64,000 nt of DNA from Bacillota bacterium. GTDB taxonomy: Bacteria; Bacillota; Bacilli; Paenibacillales; Paenibacillaceae. Each line of letters starts with the position of its first letter. The first letter of the stretch is position 1. The translations under genes and the position numbers were made by a program. This document shows positions 17,389 to 26,173 of this stretch, piece after piece. The DNA lies in contig JAEWAQ010000027.1 of assembly GCA_023391635.1 (NCBI GenBank), forward strand, positions 13,900-77,899. Direction: 5' to 3'. The notes beneath the pieces are model-generated. The model had not been told where the DNA came from and made no database searches. It was given only the letters and a program-made list of their open reading frames with translations.

Positions 17389-18234
17389 ATGCTGTATCGG
17401 GTAGAAGGAATCGTCATTCGCAGTACGGATTACGGAGAAGGAAACAAAATCGTCACCTTGCTGACGGATACGCACGGCAAGCGAGGAATTATCATTCGCG
17501 GGGCGCGCAAGCCGAAGAGCCGGTACGGCGCGCTTGCGCAGCTTTTTACATACGGGGACTATTCCTTCTATCAATCCGGATCGCTCGGCACGCTGAACAG
17601 CGGCGAAGTGATCGCGTCGTTCCGCGAATTGCGGGAAGGACTGGAAGGTCCGGCCTATGCTTCTTATGCGGTCGAATTGACGGACCGGGCGGTAGGGGAC
17701 GAGGAGGCCGGGCAGTATTTGTTTCGGCAACTGCGCGCCTGTCTTGAGCATCTTGCGGCAGGGAAGGACCCGTCTGTGGTGCTGCGGGTATACGAAATGA
17801 AAATCGCAGCCGCTGCCGGATATTTACCCGCGCTGGATGCTTGCGTCCATTGCGGGCGGGAGGACGGCGCGTTCTTGTTCAGCGCCGCGGCCGGCGGCGC
17901 ACTCTGCGCGCAATGCCGGCATCGTGACCCGGCGGCGATCGTGCTGGACGATGCCGTCTGGAAGCTGCTGCGGCTGTTTGCGGGGCTCGATCTGACGCGG
18001 CTCGGCAACATTGCGGTGAAGGAAACGTCGAAGCGCCAGCTGCAAACGGCCATGCGAAGCTGGATGGACGCGCATCTTGACCTGCGCCTGAAATCACGAC
18101 ATTTCCTCGACCAGCTCGAACGGCACGGCGAGTTGCTCGGCCGGCCGCCGGAGAGCGGCGCGAGGGAGCATGTTGAGCAGCCGATATTGTCCGAAGGAGA
18201 TGAAAGGACGGGCAGCAGCGGCGATGTAAGCTAG
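17389..18234 (+). CDS. recO: RecO, DNA repair protein
   Basis: 281 residues from ATG 17389 (GGGGGAGAGG upstream); the ATG at 17368 would add seven residues not seen in the family. N-terminal OB fold (MLYRVEGIVIRSTDYGEGNKIVTLLT), helical middle, and a zinc site CVHC ... CAQC near residues 152-177. RecO loads RecA with RecF/RecR. The C-terminal tail past about residue 245 is low complexity. No clear terminator lies in the 48 bases before the convergent regulator gene. Confidence 0.96.
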   Translation: MLYRVEGIVIRSTDYGEGNKIVTLLTDTHGKRGIIIRGARKPKSRYGALAQLFTYGDYSFYQSGSLGTLNSGEVIASFRELREGLEGPAYASYAVELTDRAVGDEEAGQYLFRQLRACLEHLAAGKDPSVVLRVYEMKIAAAAGYLPALDACVHCGREDGAFLFSAAAGGALCAQCRHRDPAAIVLDDAVWKLLRLFAGLDLTRLGNIAVKETSKRQLQTAMRSWMDAHLDLRLKSRHFLDQLERHGELLGRPPESGAREHVEQPILSEGDERTGSSGDVS

Positions 18235-18282
18235 CTCAAGTTTCCGGCAAATCTCAGAAGCAATCGGATGCTGTCAAGTGAT

Positions 18283-19017
18283 TTATTTTGACGCTTCCCG
18301 GTAAGCGCCTGGCGAGATGCCGACGTGGTTTTTAAATACAAGCATGAAGTACTTCGGACTTTGAAATCCTGACATTTGAGCGATATCGTATATTTTCAAT
18401 GGCGTATTTTTCAACAAGTATTTTGCTCTTTCCAGTCGAGTGAGCGTAATGTAATCGGATAAGTTCAGTTCGGTTTCTTGTTTAAACAGGTGGCTTAAGT
18501 AAGCAGGATTCAGGTGGACCATATCGGCTAATGTTTGAAGCGTCAGGTCTCTGTCAGGGTAGTCCGCCACATATTTCTTGATTTTCGGGATCACCCAATG
18601 GTTGGAACCGTCAGCTGGTTCAATCGGTTCATCTTCAGCAATCTGTATCGGCCGTTTACCGAGTATTTTTTCCAGCGCGATGACGAACGCTTTACGGTCG
18701 ATCGGCTTAAGCAAGTATTCGCAAACGCCGTATCGGAGCGCTTGCCTGGCGTACTCGAATTCACCATGTCCGGTGATGATCATGATCGGCATATCCGGAT
18801 AGATGTCTCTGATCTTCCCTATCAATGTCAAACCGTCCATGGCCCGCATGCGAATATCGGTAATGACGACATCCGGCATCTCGCTGCTTAACCAGGAGAA
18901 GGCCGCCTGCCCATGTTCTGCCTCGACGATCGAGATGTCGCCGGGAACGGAATGGATGAGCTGCTTGATTCCAGCGCGAATCACCTCTTCGTCTTCAACC
19001 AGCAATATTGTCGGCAT
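18283..19017 (-). CDS. response regulator with AraC-type DNA-binding domain (YesN-like)
   Basis: 244 residues. Receiver domain with acidic pocket VEDEE, phospho-acceptor D54 in VVITDIRM and the conserved Lys in LLKPID (near 104). The C-terminus is an AraC double helix-turn-helix (LADMVHLNPAYLSHLFKQ and YDIAQMSGFQSPKYFMLVF). It is unusually short for YesN because the linker between receiver and HTH is only about 25 residues. The start overlaps the kinase gene by 23 bases, so the pair is co-translated. Likely activator of the divergent importer operon; that is inference from arrangement. Confidence 0.95.
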   Translation of the reverse strand: MPTILLVEDEEVIRAGIKQLIHSVPGDISIVEAEHGQAAFSWLSSEMPDVVITDIRMRAMDGLTLIGKIRDIYPDMPIMIITGHGEFEYARQALRYGVCEYLLKPIDRKAFVIALEKILGKRPIQIAEDEPIEPADGSNHWVIPKIKKYVADYPDRDLTLQTLADMVHLNPAYLSHLFKQETELNLSDYITLTRLERAKYLLKNTPLKIYDIAQMSGFQSPKYFMLVFKNHVGISPGAYREASK

Positions 19018-20821
19018 ACGAAAGCTCCCTCTTTTCGATCGGTATCGTTATCGTTACGGAAACGCCTTTGCCAGGCGAACCGTCAATGTGAACGCCGTAT
19101 TCCTCGCCGTATAGGAGCGCTATCCTTTGATTGATGTTTCGAAGAGCCACGCCCACTCGGCTATTCGTAATACGGTTGTGATTCATTTCGTTCGGATCGT
19201 CCAAAGCGAGCTGCAGTTCGGACAGCTCCGCTTCGGACATTCCTTTGCCATCGTCTCTTACGGTTAGGAGAAGATCCCGCTCAAACGCCAAAGCGCTAAT
19301 CCAGATCGTTCCTCCGCGTTCCTGATCTCCAATCCCATGAAGGATCGCGTTTTCGACCAATGGTTGCAATATGATCTTCGGTACGGCTAGTTCATCCAAT
19401 TCATTATCGATGTCGAAAATCGCCCGTATTCGATCCCCGTAGCGAATTTGCTGGATTTGAATATAAGATTGAATGGAATCCAGTTCAAGCCGCAGGGGCA
19501 CGAGCCGGTCTCTTATATCGATAGAGTAATGCAACAACCGACCAAGTGCCGTCACCATGTCGGACACTTCATAATTATGGTGTTGTATGGCTTTCATATT
19601 AATGGATTCGAGCGTGTTGTACATGAAATGGGGATTCATTTGGCTTAGCAACGCAGCGATTTCCGCTTCTTTTTCCTTGAGGCCGATCGCATAGACTTCG
19701 TTCATGAGCCGATTGATCTCCTCGGACATCCGGTTGAACCCCCGGGCAAGCTGGCCGTATTCGTCATGCGTTTCGACCGGCAAGCTTTGTCTGAAGCTGC
19801 CCCTTTCCACCAAGCTCATTTTATCTTTGAGACGGATCAACGGACCGCTTAACTTATAGGACAGCAGAACGGCCAGCAAGCTGGCCGCAAGCAGGCAAGA
19901 GATGAAAATGATGAATGTAAATTTTCGAAATCCGTTCGTTTCTTCGCGAAGTGACTTCATCGGAATATAGCTGATCATCTTTAAATCCGAGAAAGAGGAG
20001 TAATCGACTGTTGTCAGGAACGATTGGCCGCCGATCTGCTTGTAAGCATTCATCGTGACGTTCGGCAAATCGGTATGCAGCAGCAGCGATCTCGTATGTT
20101 CGTCCAATTCTTCATTGTTCTGCTCGTAGAACAGCTCGTTCTTCCGGTTAAGCACGATAAGATTGCCGATCTCGCCGAATTTGTATTTCGAGGATAATTG
20201 CTCGAATACTTCTTTCCAGAAATCGACTTTAATCACGCCGATAATTTGCGAAGAGCCGGGGTCTTTGATCAGCCTGGCAATGGATATGTATAGCTGAGGG
20301 GTGGATTCCAGCAAATAATCCGGCTTGTGCTGCGGAATCATCACCCAAGCTCCGCTTGCCCCCTTCACCCTCTCGTACCAGGGTTCCCTTCCGTATTCGA
20401 TGAACGGTTTCACCAAGTAGGGATCCATATTCGTGAAGATGTAGCCATTGTTTGCAATGATTTGTATGCCGCGAATTTCGGGCCGATAGTAGGTGGTGCT
20501 GGCGATATTGCGAAACATGATCGTTTTCTCGGCGATTTCCGGCATTGTCTGTCCGTCGCCGGCATTGCTGTATTTCTCCAAAATCGTGGCAACCTCTTCA
20601 CTATATAAAGGAAGCAAGGACAATTTCTGCATTTCGTCACGCAAGAGTTGATCCATACTGTGATTGATCTGACTTAGAATGCGAACGGTATAGTCAGCCG
20701 TCTTGCGCTCTACGGAGGAAGAAAAATCGCTATAAGTAACCCAACCCTGAAAAGACAGCGGTATGGAGATTAACAGGATAAACAGGATGAGCATCTTGCT
20801 GCGGATGCTGAGTCGCACCAT
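18995..20821 (-). CDS. sensor histidine kinase, YesM family
   Basis: 608 residues. Membrane helix near 8-28, a large extracytoplasmic sensor (dCache-like, about 30-295), a second helix (FIIFISCLLAASLLAVLLS, about 300-322), HAMP, then His_kinase with phospho-His in LLSQMNPHFMYNTLESIN and an ATPase domain (PLVENAILHGIG; DDGKGMS). This LytS/YesM type works with AraC-type regulators next to sugar ABC importers in Paenibacillaceae. Divergently transcribed from the binding protein gene, sharing a 134-base control region. Confidence 0.95.
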   Translation of the reverse strand: MVRLSIRSKMLILFILLISIPLSFQGWVTYSDFSSSVERKTADYTVRILSQINHSMDQLLRDEMQKLSLLPLYSEEVATILEKYSNAGDGQTMPEIAEKTIMFRNIASTTYYRPEIRGIQIIANNGYIFTNMDPYLVKPFIEYGREPWYERVKGASGAWVMIPQHKPDYLLESTPQLYISIARLIKDPGSSQIIGVIKVDFWKEVFEQLSSKYKFGEIGNLIVLNRKNELFYEQNNEELDEHTRSLLLHTDLPNVTMNAYKQIGGQSFLTTVDYSSFSDLKMISYIPMKSLREETNGFRKFTFIIFISCLLAASLLAVLLSYKLSGPLIRLKDKMSLVERGSFRQSLPVETHDEYGQLARGFNRMSEEINRLMNEVYAIGLKEKEAEIAALLSQMNPHFMYNTLESINMKAIQHHNYEVSDMVTALGRLLHYSIDIRDRLVPLRLELDSIQSYIQIQQIRYGDRIRAIFDIDNELDELAVPKIILQPLVENAILHGIGDQERGGTIWISALAFERDLLLTVRDDGKGMSEAELSELQLALDDPNEMNHNRITNSRVGVALRNINQRIALLYGEEYGVHIDGSPGKGVSVTITIPIEKRELSYADNIAG

Positions 20822-20964
20822 GATGAAAGCGCCTCCTAATCGATGTGCGTCTCGCCAATGATCTAAAGAAATTGTACCACTTCTAAAAGTAACGTGATTT
20901 TTTGCGAGAATTGCAGATAGTATACTAAATTTGCTCGTTAAATAACAGAAGGGAAGTGCATCTG
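20822..20964. promoter_or_regulatory. divergent control region between kinase and importer genes
   Basis: Holds a -10-like TATACT on the plus strand at 20921-20926 and, on the minus strand, TACAAT (complement of 20871-20876) in the extended context TGGTACAAT. Neither has a good -35, as expected for promoters that need an activator such as the adjacent AraC-type regulator. Exact start sites and operators are not determined. Confidence 0.4.
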
Positions 20965-22305
20965 GTGATCACGAAGTTTCGGGTATTATTGGGGTTTATC
21001 CTGATTGCGGCCATGCTGACGGCATGCGGCGGAAACGCCAGTCAACCGGAAAGTGCGGACAGCAACAAGCCGGAGGGGACAAAGCAGAACACGGGGGGCA
21101 GCAAGCCGATCGAGTTGACGTTCTATTACCCGATTCAGATGGGCGGTCCGCTTACGGAAACGATTGAAGGGATGACCGAGCAATTCACGAAGGAAAATCC
21201 GGACATCAAAGTGAAAGCGGTTTATACCGGCAATTATGACGATTCGACGGTGAAAATCCAGGCGGCGGTTCAAGGGAAAAACCCGCCGGACGTGGCCGTT
21301 CATCTGTCTGTTGAGCTGTTTACGATGCTGGACATGGACGCGATCGTTGGCTTGGACGAGTTCATTGCGAAGGACGGGGGGGACGAATATTTATCCGACT
21401 TCTACCCCGCTTTCATGGATAATTCACAAATCAACGGCAAGACGTACAGCATTCCGTTTCAACGCAGCACGCCGGTACTTTACTACAACAAGGAAGCGTT
21501 CAAGGAAGCCGGACTCGATCCCGAGAAAGCCCCGGCGTCGTGGGAGGACTTGATATCATTCGGAAAAGCGCTCACGAAAGACGGGCAATGGGGCGTGGAG
21601 ATCCCTTCGTCGGCTTCTCCTTCGACGTGGATGTTTACGGCATTGGCTCTTCAGAGCGGCAACAAAATTATGTCCGACGACGGCACGGAAGTATACTTCG
21701 ATACGCCGGAGAATGTCGAAGCGCTGCAATTCTGGCTTGATCTGTCCAAGAAACATAACGTCATGCCGTCCAATATCATCGAGTGGGATACGACACCTTC
21801 GGATTTCCTGGAGAAGCGCACAGCCATTATGTACAATTCTACGGGCAACTTGTCGAACATCAAGAAGAACGCAACTTTCGATTTCGGCGTCGGCTTCCTT
21901 CCGATGAGCAAGCAATACGGATCTCCTACAGGCGGAGGCAACTTCTATATTTTCAAGGATATCCCGCAGGAAAGACAAGAGGCAGCTTGGAAATTCGTCA
22001 AGTGGATGTCCGACCCGGAGCGCGCGGCGCAGTGGAGCATCGATACCGGCTATGTCGCGGTTCGCAAGTCGGCTTATGAGACAGAGCGCATGAAGGAATA
22101 CACGGCTTCGTTTCCTCCAGCTCTTGTCGCCCGAGATCAGTTGGAGTACGCTTCTGCAGAATTGTCGACTCACAATAACAACAGGGTGACCAAGGCGCTT
22201 CGCGATGCCGTTCAGGCGGCATTGACAGGTACAATGACCCCGCAAGAGGCGCTGAAGCGGGCACAGGAAGAAGCAGATAAGGCGCTCGAACCTTACAAAA
22301 AATAA
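20965..22305 (+). CDS. ABC transporter solute-binding lipoprotein, UgpB-like
   Basis: About 446 residues. GTG 20965 is preferred over the GTG at 20956 because AGAAGGGAAG spans 20947-20956. Lipoprotein signal with lipobox LTAC, Cys at residue 21. The mature protein is a family 1 extracellular binding protein; segments such as TPVLYYNKEAFKEAGLDPEK and the GNLSNIKKNATFDFGVGFLPM region resemble UgpB, the sn-glycerol-3-phosphate binder. Substrate is not proven by this resemblance, since many sugar binders share the fold. A terminator-like hairpin at 22329 lies between it and the permeases. Confidence 0.92.
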   Translation: MITKFRVLLGFILIAAMLTACGGNASQPESADSNKPEGTKQNTGGSKPIELTFYYPIQMGGPLTETIEGMTEQFTKENPDIKVKAVYTGNYDDSTVKIQAAVQGKNPPDVAVHLSVELFTMLDMDAIVGLDEFIAKDGGDEYLSDFYPAFMDNSQINGKTYSIPFQRSTPVLYYNKEAFKEAGLDPEKAPASWEDLISFGKALTKDGQWGVEIPSSASPSTWMFTALALQSGNKIMSDDGTEVYFDTPENVEALQFWLDLSKKHNVMPSNIIEWDTTPSDFLEKRTAIMYNSTGNLSNIKKNATFDFGVGFLPMSKQYGSPTGGGNFYIFKDIPQERQEAAWKFVKWMSDPERAAQWSIDTGYVAVRKSAYETERMKEYTASFPPALVARDQLEYASAELSTHNNNRVTKALRDAVQAALTGTMTPQEALKRAQEEADKALEPYKK

Positions 22306-22328
22306 ACAGACAATCGGACGCGTCGAGA

Positions 22329-22357
22329 GAAGAAGCCATCGATTGGCTTCTTCTTTT
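22329..22357 (+). terminator. intra-operon terminator/attenuator after binding protein gene
   Basis: Perfect ten-base stem GAAGAAGCCA (22329-22338) with TGGCTTCTTC (22344-22353), loop TCGAT, then TTTT. It sits 24 bases past the binding-protein stop and upstream of the permease genes. This is a common way to make more binding protein than permease from one transcript. Confidence 0.8.
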
Positions 22358-22391
22358 GTAACGATTGCCATTGACGATTGGGGGGTATCAT

Positions 22392-23285
22392 TTGCTTATT
22401 GGGAAACGGCAGATGGCGATCAGATCGAACTTGTTCGCTTGGCTTTTATTGGCTCCGGCTCTACTCTTTTTGACCCTTTTTACTTTCTATCCGATCGTGA
22501 AGACGTTCATTACCAGCTTCCAGCAAGCGGATTTGGCAACGCCGGTCCCGTACTTTAACGGTGGGGGTAACTATCTGGACATGACGGGCGACCCGGTGTT
22601 CTGGAAGGTCATGCGCAACACCGGGTGGTTCTCTCTGGGCACGGTGCCCGTATCGATTGCGCTAGGCTTGATCATGGCGATATTCGCGAACAAAGCTTTA
22701 AAGTTGAAAGGCTGGGTAAGAACGGCTTTTTTCTACCCCAATATCCTGCCTATGGTCGCAATCGCGAACATATGGTTATTCATCTACGCACCTAAATTCG
22801 GTTTGCTCAGCCGCGTGACGCAATGGTTCGGCAATGGCGAAATCAATTGGCTGGGCTCGCAAAATTTGGTTATGTGGGCCGTCATCTTTGTCGTCATCTG
22901 GCGTGAAGCCGGGTATTTCATGATTTTTTATTTGGCGGGTCTTCAGAATATTCCGACAGATCTTTATGAAAGTGCCGCGGTCGCCGGAGTCGGGTCATGG
23001 CGGGTATTTTGGAGGATTACGTTTCCTCTGCTGATGCCGACAACGCTATTCGTCATGATTGTTGCGGTTACGAATTCATTCAAGCTTGTGGATCACCTGT
23101 TCATCATGACGAGCGGAGGGCCGGACAATGCCAGCAACCTGCTCCTGTACTACATCTACGAGAATGCGTTCAAATATTGGAACCAAGGCTTGGCATCGTC
23201 CTTGACAGCCGTCATGATCTTGCTATTGCTGTTGCTATCAGCCGTGCAGTTTTTTGGCGCAGACAAGAAGGTGCATTATCAATGA
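22392..23285 (+). CDS. ABC sugar-type permease, UgpA-like
   Basis: About 297 residues from TTG 22392, with GGGGGG at 22380-22385; ATG 22413 is an alternative and would remove seven residues. Six predicted membrane segments begin with NLFAWLLLAPALLFLTLFTFYPIV. The cytoplasmic EAA loop is ESAAVAGVGSWRVFWRITFPLL. The stretch FFYPNILPMVAIANIWLFIYA is close to UgpA/MalF-class permeases. It forms a heterodimeric channel with the next gene product, sharing an ATGA overlap. No ATPase gene is in the cassette, so a shared MsmX-type ATPase is likely used. Confidence 0.93.
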   Translation: MLIGKRQMAIRSNLFAWLLLAPALLFLTLFTFYPIVKTFITSFQQADLATPVPYFNGGGNYLDMTGDPVFWKVMRNTGWFSLGTVPVSIALGLIMAIFANKALKLKGWVRTAFFYPNILPMVAIANIWLFIYAPKFGLLSRVTQWFGNGEINWLGSQNLVMWAVIFVVIWREAGYFMIFYLAGLQNIPTDLYESAAVAGVGSWRVFWRITFPLLMPTTLFVMIVAVTNSFKLVDHLFIMTSGGPDNASNLLLYYIYENAFKYWNQGLASSLTAVMILLLLLLSAVQFFGADKKVHYQ

Positions 23286-24115
23286 GGAATCATATGGCGA
23301 TGAAGAAGCTGATGGTGACTGTTAAACCGAGTCATCTGCTGATTTATGCGGCGAGTGCCTTATGGGCGATTCCATTCGTTTGGGTCGTTTATACAGCTCT
23401 GCGGCCGAAAGGACAGGCGCTGGGGCGCATGACATTTGATTTTACAATGGACAATCTGCGATGGGTTTGGAACGGGGCGCCATTCACCCTGTATTTTGCG
23501 AATACGGTCATCATTGCTTTCGGCATATTTGCCGTTCAGATGGCGACTTCGACGATGGCGGCTTTCGCATTTGCGAAAATCCGCTTTTGGGGAAGTCAGG
23601 TTGTGTTTCTGCTGTTCCTGATCCAGATCATGATACCGGCAGATGTTCTCATCCTCCCGAACTATCTCATTTTGAGAGATTTTTCTTTGCTTGATACGAA
23701 GATCGGCATCATGCTTCCGTACTTTGCGTCAGCACTCGGCATCTTCTTGTTGCGGCAGTTTTTTAAGACGATTCCGCACGAGCTCGATGAAGCGGCTGCG
23801 CTGGAAGGTTATTCGAAGTGGCGTATCATGTGGAAAATTTACTTGCCGTTGTCCCGTTCCGCATACGTTTCTTTTGCGCTGGTGTCGATCAGCTATCATT
23901 GGAACAATTTTATGTGGCCGCTCATTGTTACCAATTCGGTTGAGAACCGTCCGCTGACTGTCGGCCTTGCGATGTTCGCCAAGGCAGGCGATACGGGCGC
24001 GCAGTGGTCGGAAATGACGGCTGCGACTTTGATCGTCGTGCTCCCTCTGTTCGTCGTATTTCTCTTGTTCCAGCGGCAATTCATGAACAGCTTCATGCAA
24101 TCCGGCATCAAGTGA
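23282..24115 (+). CDS. ABC sugar-type permease, UgpE-like
   Basis: About 277 residues from ATG 23282, overlapping the previous stop; the ATG at 23294 or 23300 could also serve. Six membrane segments, ALRPKGQAL after the first, and the EAA loop DEAAALEGYSKWRIMWKIYLPLS. MalG/UgpE-class partner of the preceding permease. The tail LFVVFLLFQRQFMNSFMQSGIK is typical of this family. TGAGGAGCG after the stop is the binding site for the next gene. Confidence 0.93.
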   Translation: MRNHMAMKKLMVTVKPSHLLIYAASALWAIPFVWVVYTALRPKGQALGRMTFDFTMDNLRWVWNGAPFTLYFANTVIIAFGIFAVQMATSTMAAFAFAKIRFWGSQVVFLLFLIQIMIPADVLILPNYLILRDFSLLDTKIGIMLPYFASALGIFLLRQFFKTIPHELDEAAALEGYSKWRIMWKIYLPLSRSAYVSFALVSISYHWNNFMWPLIVTNSVENRPLTVGLAMFAKAGDTGAQWSEMTAATLIVVLPLFVVFLLFQRQFMNSFMQSGIK

Positions 24116-24126
24116 GGAGCGAAGTT

Positions 24127-24975
24127 ATGACAGAGAATAAGCGGTTGTTTCGAATATCGTCGTTCGCTTATATCGACTTGCCTTTGCAAGATGCGGTCGA
24201 ACGGTTGACGCGGGAAGGGTGGACGGCGATCGAAATCGTATGCGAAGGAACGCACAGGGAGATCCTGGACTGGACTGACGAACAAATTGGAGATATGGCG
24301 GCATTCGGCACAGAAAGGGATATTCGCTGGTCCGTCCATGCTCCGATCGCGGGCATGAATCCTTGCGCGGGAAAAGAAGATTTACGAAAACGCAGCAGCG
24401 AACTTCTGGTCCGCACCATACGCATTGCAGAGCGATTGGGCAGATGCTCTGTCGTACTGCATGCAGGAGAGACGGATACGGAAGAAGATATCCACGATTC
24501 CGTGCATGAAAAGGCTGCGCTAGAGCGATGCGTAAGCTTTCTTGAACAAACGATTCGTGACACGGAAGATTCGGGCGTGATGCTTGCGCTGGAAAATACG
24601 CCTCCTTATCCCGGGCGGTATGGCGACGATATGCGCTTTATTGTCGAGGTGGTGGAGAGGATTGCGTCTCCGCGACTGAAAATCGTATTCGATGTCGGGC
24701 ATAGTCATATACGCGGTCCGGGCCAGTGCATCGATGCTCTGCATCGATGTCGGCCGCATTTGGCAGGTCTTCATTTAAACGATAATTACGGCCGGGAAGA
24801 CGAGCATCGGGCGGTAGGCGACGGGACGATTCCGTACGAAGAAATAGTTCGACTTCTTGGCAATTTCGGATTTTCTGGTGATTGGGTGATTGAAGCTTGC
24901 TCCATCGGTTATGCGGAGGCGTCAGTTGATCCGTTGTTTCAATTAAGGAGTCGCCATGCACTGCTGTCGCAATGA
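24127..24975 (+). CDS. xylose isomerase-like TIM barrel protein (sugar phosphate isomerase/epimerase family)
   Basis: 282 residues from ATG 24127 with GAGGAGCG at 24114-24121. AP endonuclease family 2/IolE-type TIM barrel. Likely metal ligands are visible as ALENTPPYPGRYGDD, IVFDVGHSHI, LAGLHLNDNYGREDEHRAVGDG and WVIEACS. The family includes epimerases, isomerases, dehydratases and phosphodiesterases, so the reaction cannot be fixed from sequence. It lies 11 bases after the permease and overlaps no gene downstream if the PHP gene starts at 25007. Probably processes the imported compound. Confidence 0.88.
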   Translation: MTENKRLFRISSFAYIDLPLQDAVERLTREGWTAIEIVCEGTHREILDWTDEQIGDMAAFGTERDIRWSVHAPIAGMNPCAGKEDLRKRSSELLVRTIRIAERLGRCSVVLHAGETDTEEDIHDSVHEKAALERCVSFLEQTIRDTEDSGVMLALENTPPYPGRYGDDMRFIVEVVERIASPRLKIVFDVGHSHIRGPGQCIDALHRCRPHLAGLHLNDNYGREDEHRAVGDGTIPYEEIVRLLGNFGFSGDWVIEACSIGYAEASVDPLFQLRSRHALLSQ

Positions 24976-25006
24976 TGGATGCAACGAAGATGAAAGGTTG
25001 GATCAT

Positions 25007-25813
25007 ATGAAGTTCGATTTGCATACGCATCATGATCGGTGCGGACATGCTGTACATTCCATAAGCAGCTACATCGAAGCGGCAATCGAAGCAGGGCTGG
25101 GTATAATTGGTATTTCCGATCATTCGCCTTATTTTTTCAGCGAGCAGGATCACCCGAAGCCGGATACGGCCATGGCGGTCAGTGAATTTCCGCATTATGT
25201 CGCGGAAGTGCTTCGGCTGAAGCACGCATTCGCGGATCGCATCGAGGTGTTGCTCGGTGTCGAGTCGGACTTTTATGCGGAACATCTTGAGCTTTATAGA
25301 AGCGAATACGCGAAATATCCTTTTGACTATATAATCGGTTCCGTGCATTATTCGGGCGGCATGCATATCTTCGACAGGGCGCGCTGGAGAGAGTTGACGA
25401 ACGCCGATCTCATTCGGGAAAAAGAGGAGTATTATCGGTTGATTCGAGCTTCGGCGCGAAGCGGGCTGTTTCAGATTGTTGGCCACATCGATGCGATGAA
25501 AGGCTATTATCCCGACTTCGGCAGTATCCCGACTTCCGCGGCAGAAGAAACGCTTAAGGAAATTGCCGCCAACGGAGTAGCCATTGAAGTGAATACGTCG
25601 GGAAAGACGAAGGATGCAGGCGGTTGGTATCCATCCGACGATTTGCTGGAACGTGCGAAATATTACGGTATCGACGTCACGTTTGGCTCAGACGCTCACT
25701 CGCCCGGGCGCGTTGGAGACGATTTTGCGCAAGTATGCCAACGGCTGAAGGAAATCGGATTTAAGGAATGGGTGTTTTTTCGCGGTAAAAAACGGCAGTC
25801 TGTTCAGCTGTAA
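25007..25813 (+). CDS. PHP-family phosphatase, HisJ-like
   Basis: 268 residues from ATG 25007 (GAAAGGTTGG upstream), the length of Bacillus HisJ; the frame is open to 24956 but that start lacks a binding site and overlaps the previous gene. PHP metal motifs are complete: DLHTHHDRCGH, GISDHSPYF, GVESDFY, IGSVHY, VGHIDAMKG, EVNTSG and GSDAHSPGRVG. The family name comes from L-histidinol-phosphate phosphatase. No other his gene is present, and its place in a Ugp-like importer cassette suggests it dephosphorylates an imported organophosphate; this is inference. Confidence 0.88.
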   Translation: MKFDLHTHHDRCGHAVHSISSYIEAAIEAGLGIIGISDHSPYFFSEQDHPKPDTAMAVSEFPHYVAEVLRLKHAFADRIEVLLGVESDFYAEHLELYRSEYAKYPFDYIIGSVHYSGGMHIFDRARWRELTNADLIREKEEYYRLIRASARSGLFQIVGHIDAMKGYYPDFGSIPTSAAEETLKEIAANGVAIEVNTSGKTKDAGGWYPSDDLLERAKYYGIDVTFGSDAHSPGRVGDDFAQVCQRLKEIGFKEWVFFRGKKRQSVQL

Positions 25814-25858
25814 CCGATCGTGCCGGGCCCAAATCATGTCCTGATCGATGGCCGTTGT

Positions 25859-25887
25859 TTGACAATCCCGGATCCGTTGGATAGAAT
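25859..25887 (+). promoter_or_regulatory. sigma-A promoter of glyQS
   Basis: Perfect TTGACA at 25859-25864 and TAGAAT at 25882-25887 with a 17-base spacer. Transcription should begin near 25894, just before the T-box leader. Confidence 0.85.
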
Positions 25888-25904
25888 GACTTCAGGCATT
25901 GTTT

Positions 25905-26141
25905 CGATGAGGGAAAGAGTAGCCGGATTCTGTCGGAGCTTAGCGAGCCGGGGAGGGTGCAAGCCCGGACAGACAGACTGAGCGAAGGGCATTCCTGAGA
26001 AACGCAGGTGGAATGGAAAAAGCGGGTTTCCGAACGTGCAAGGACGATAAAGCACACGGATTCGGGAGCCAAGTAGGGTGGAACCGCGGGATTAAGCTCC
26101 CGTCCCTACGTCTGCGCGAGCAGACGTAGGGACGGTTTTTT
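25905..26141 (+). promoter_or_regulatory. T-box riboswitch (glycine) upstream of glyQS
   Basis: Leader begins GATGAGGGAAAGAGTAG, the usual stem I start. The invariant T-box AGGGTGGAACCGCGG is at 26075-26089. A GGC glycine codon at 25988-25990, in GAAGGGCATTCC, is the probable specifier. The terminator is a perfect 16-base stem, 26100-26115 with 26120-26135, loop GCGA, followed by six T (26136-26141). Uncharged tRNA-Gly would favour the antiterminator and glyQS expression. Specifier assignment is by position and by the downstream genes, not by folding. Confidence 0.95.
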
Positions 26142-26173
26142 GTTGTTAACTATGATGAAGGAGAGATGGATGA

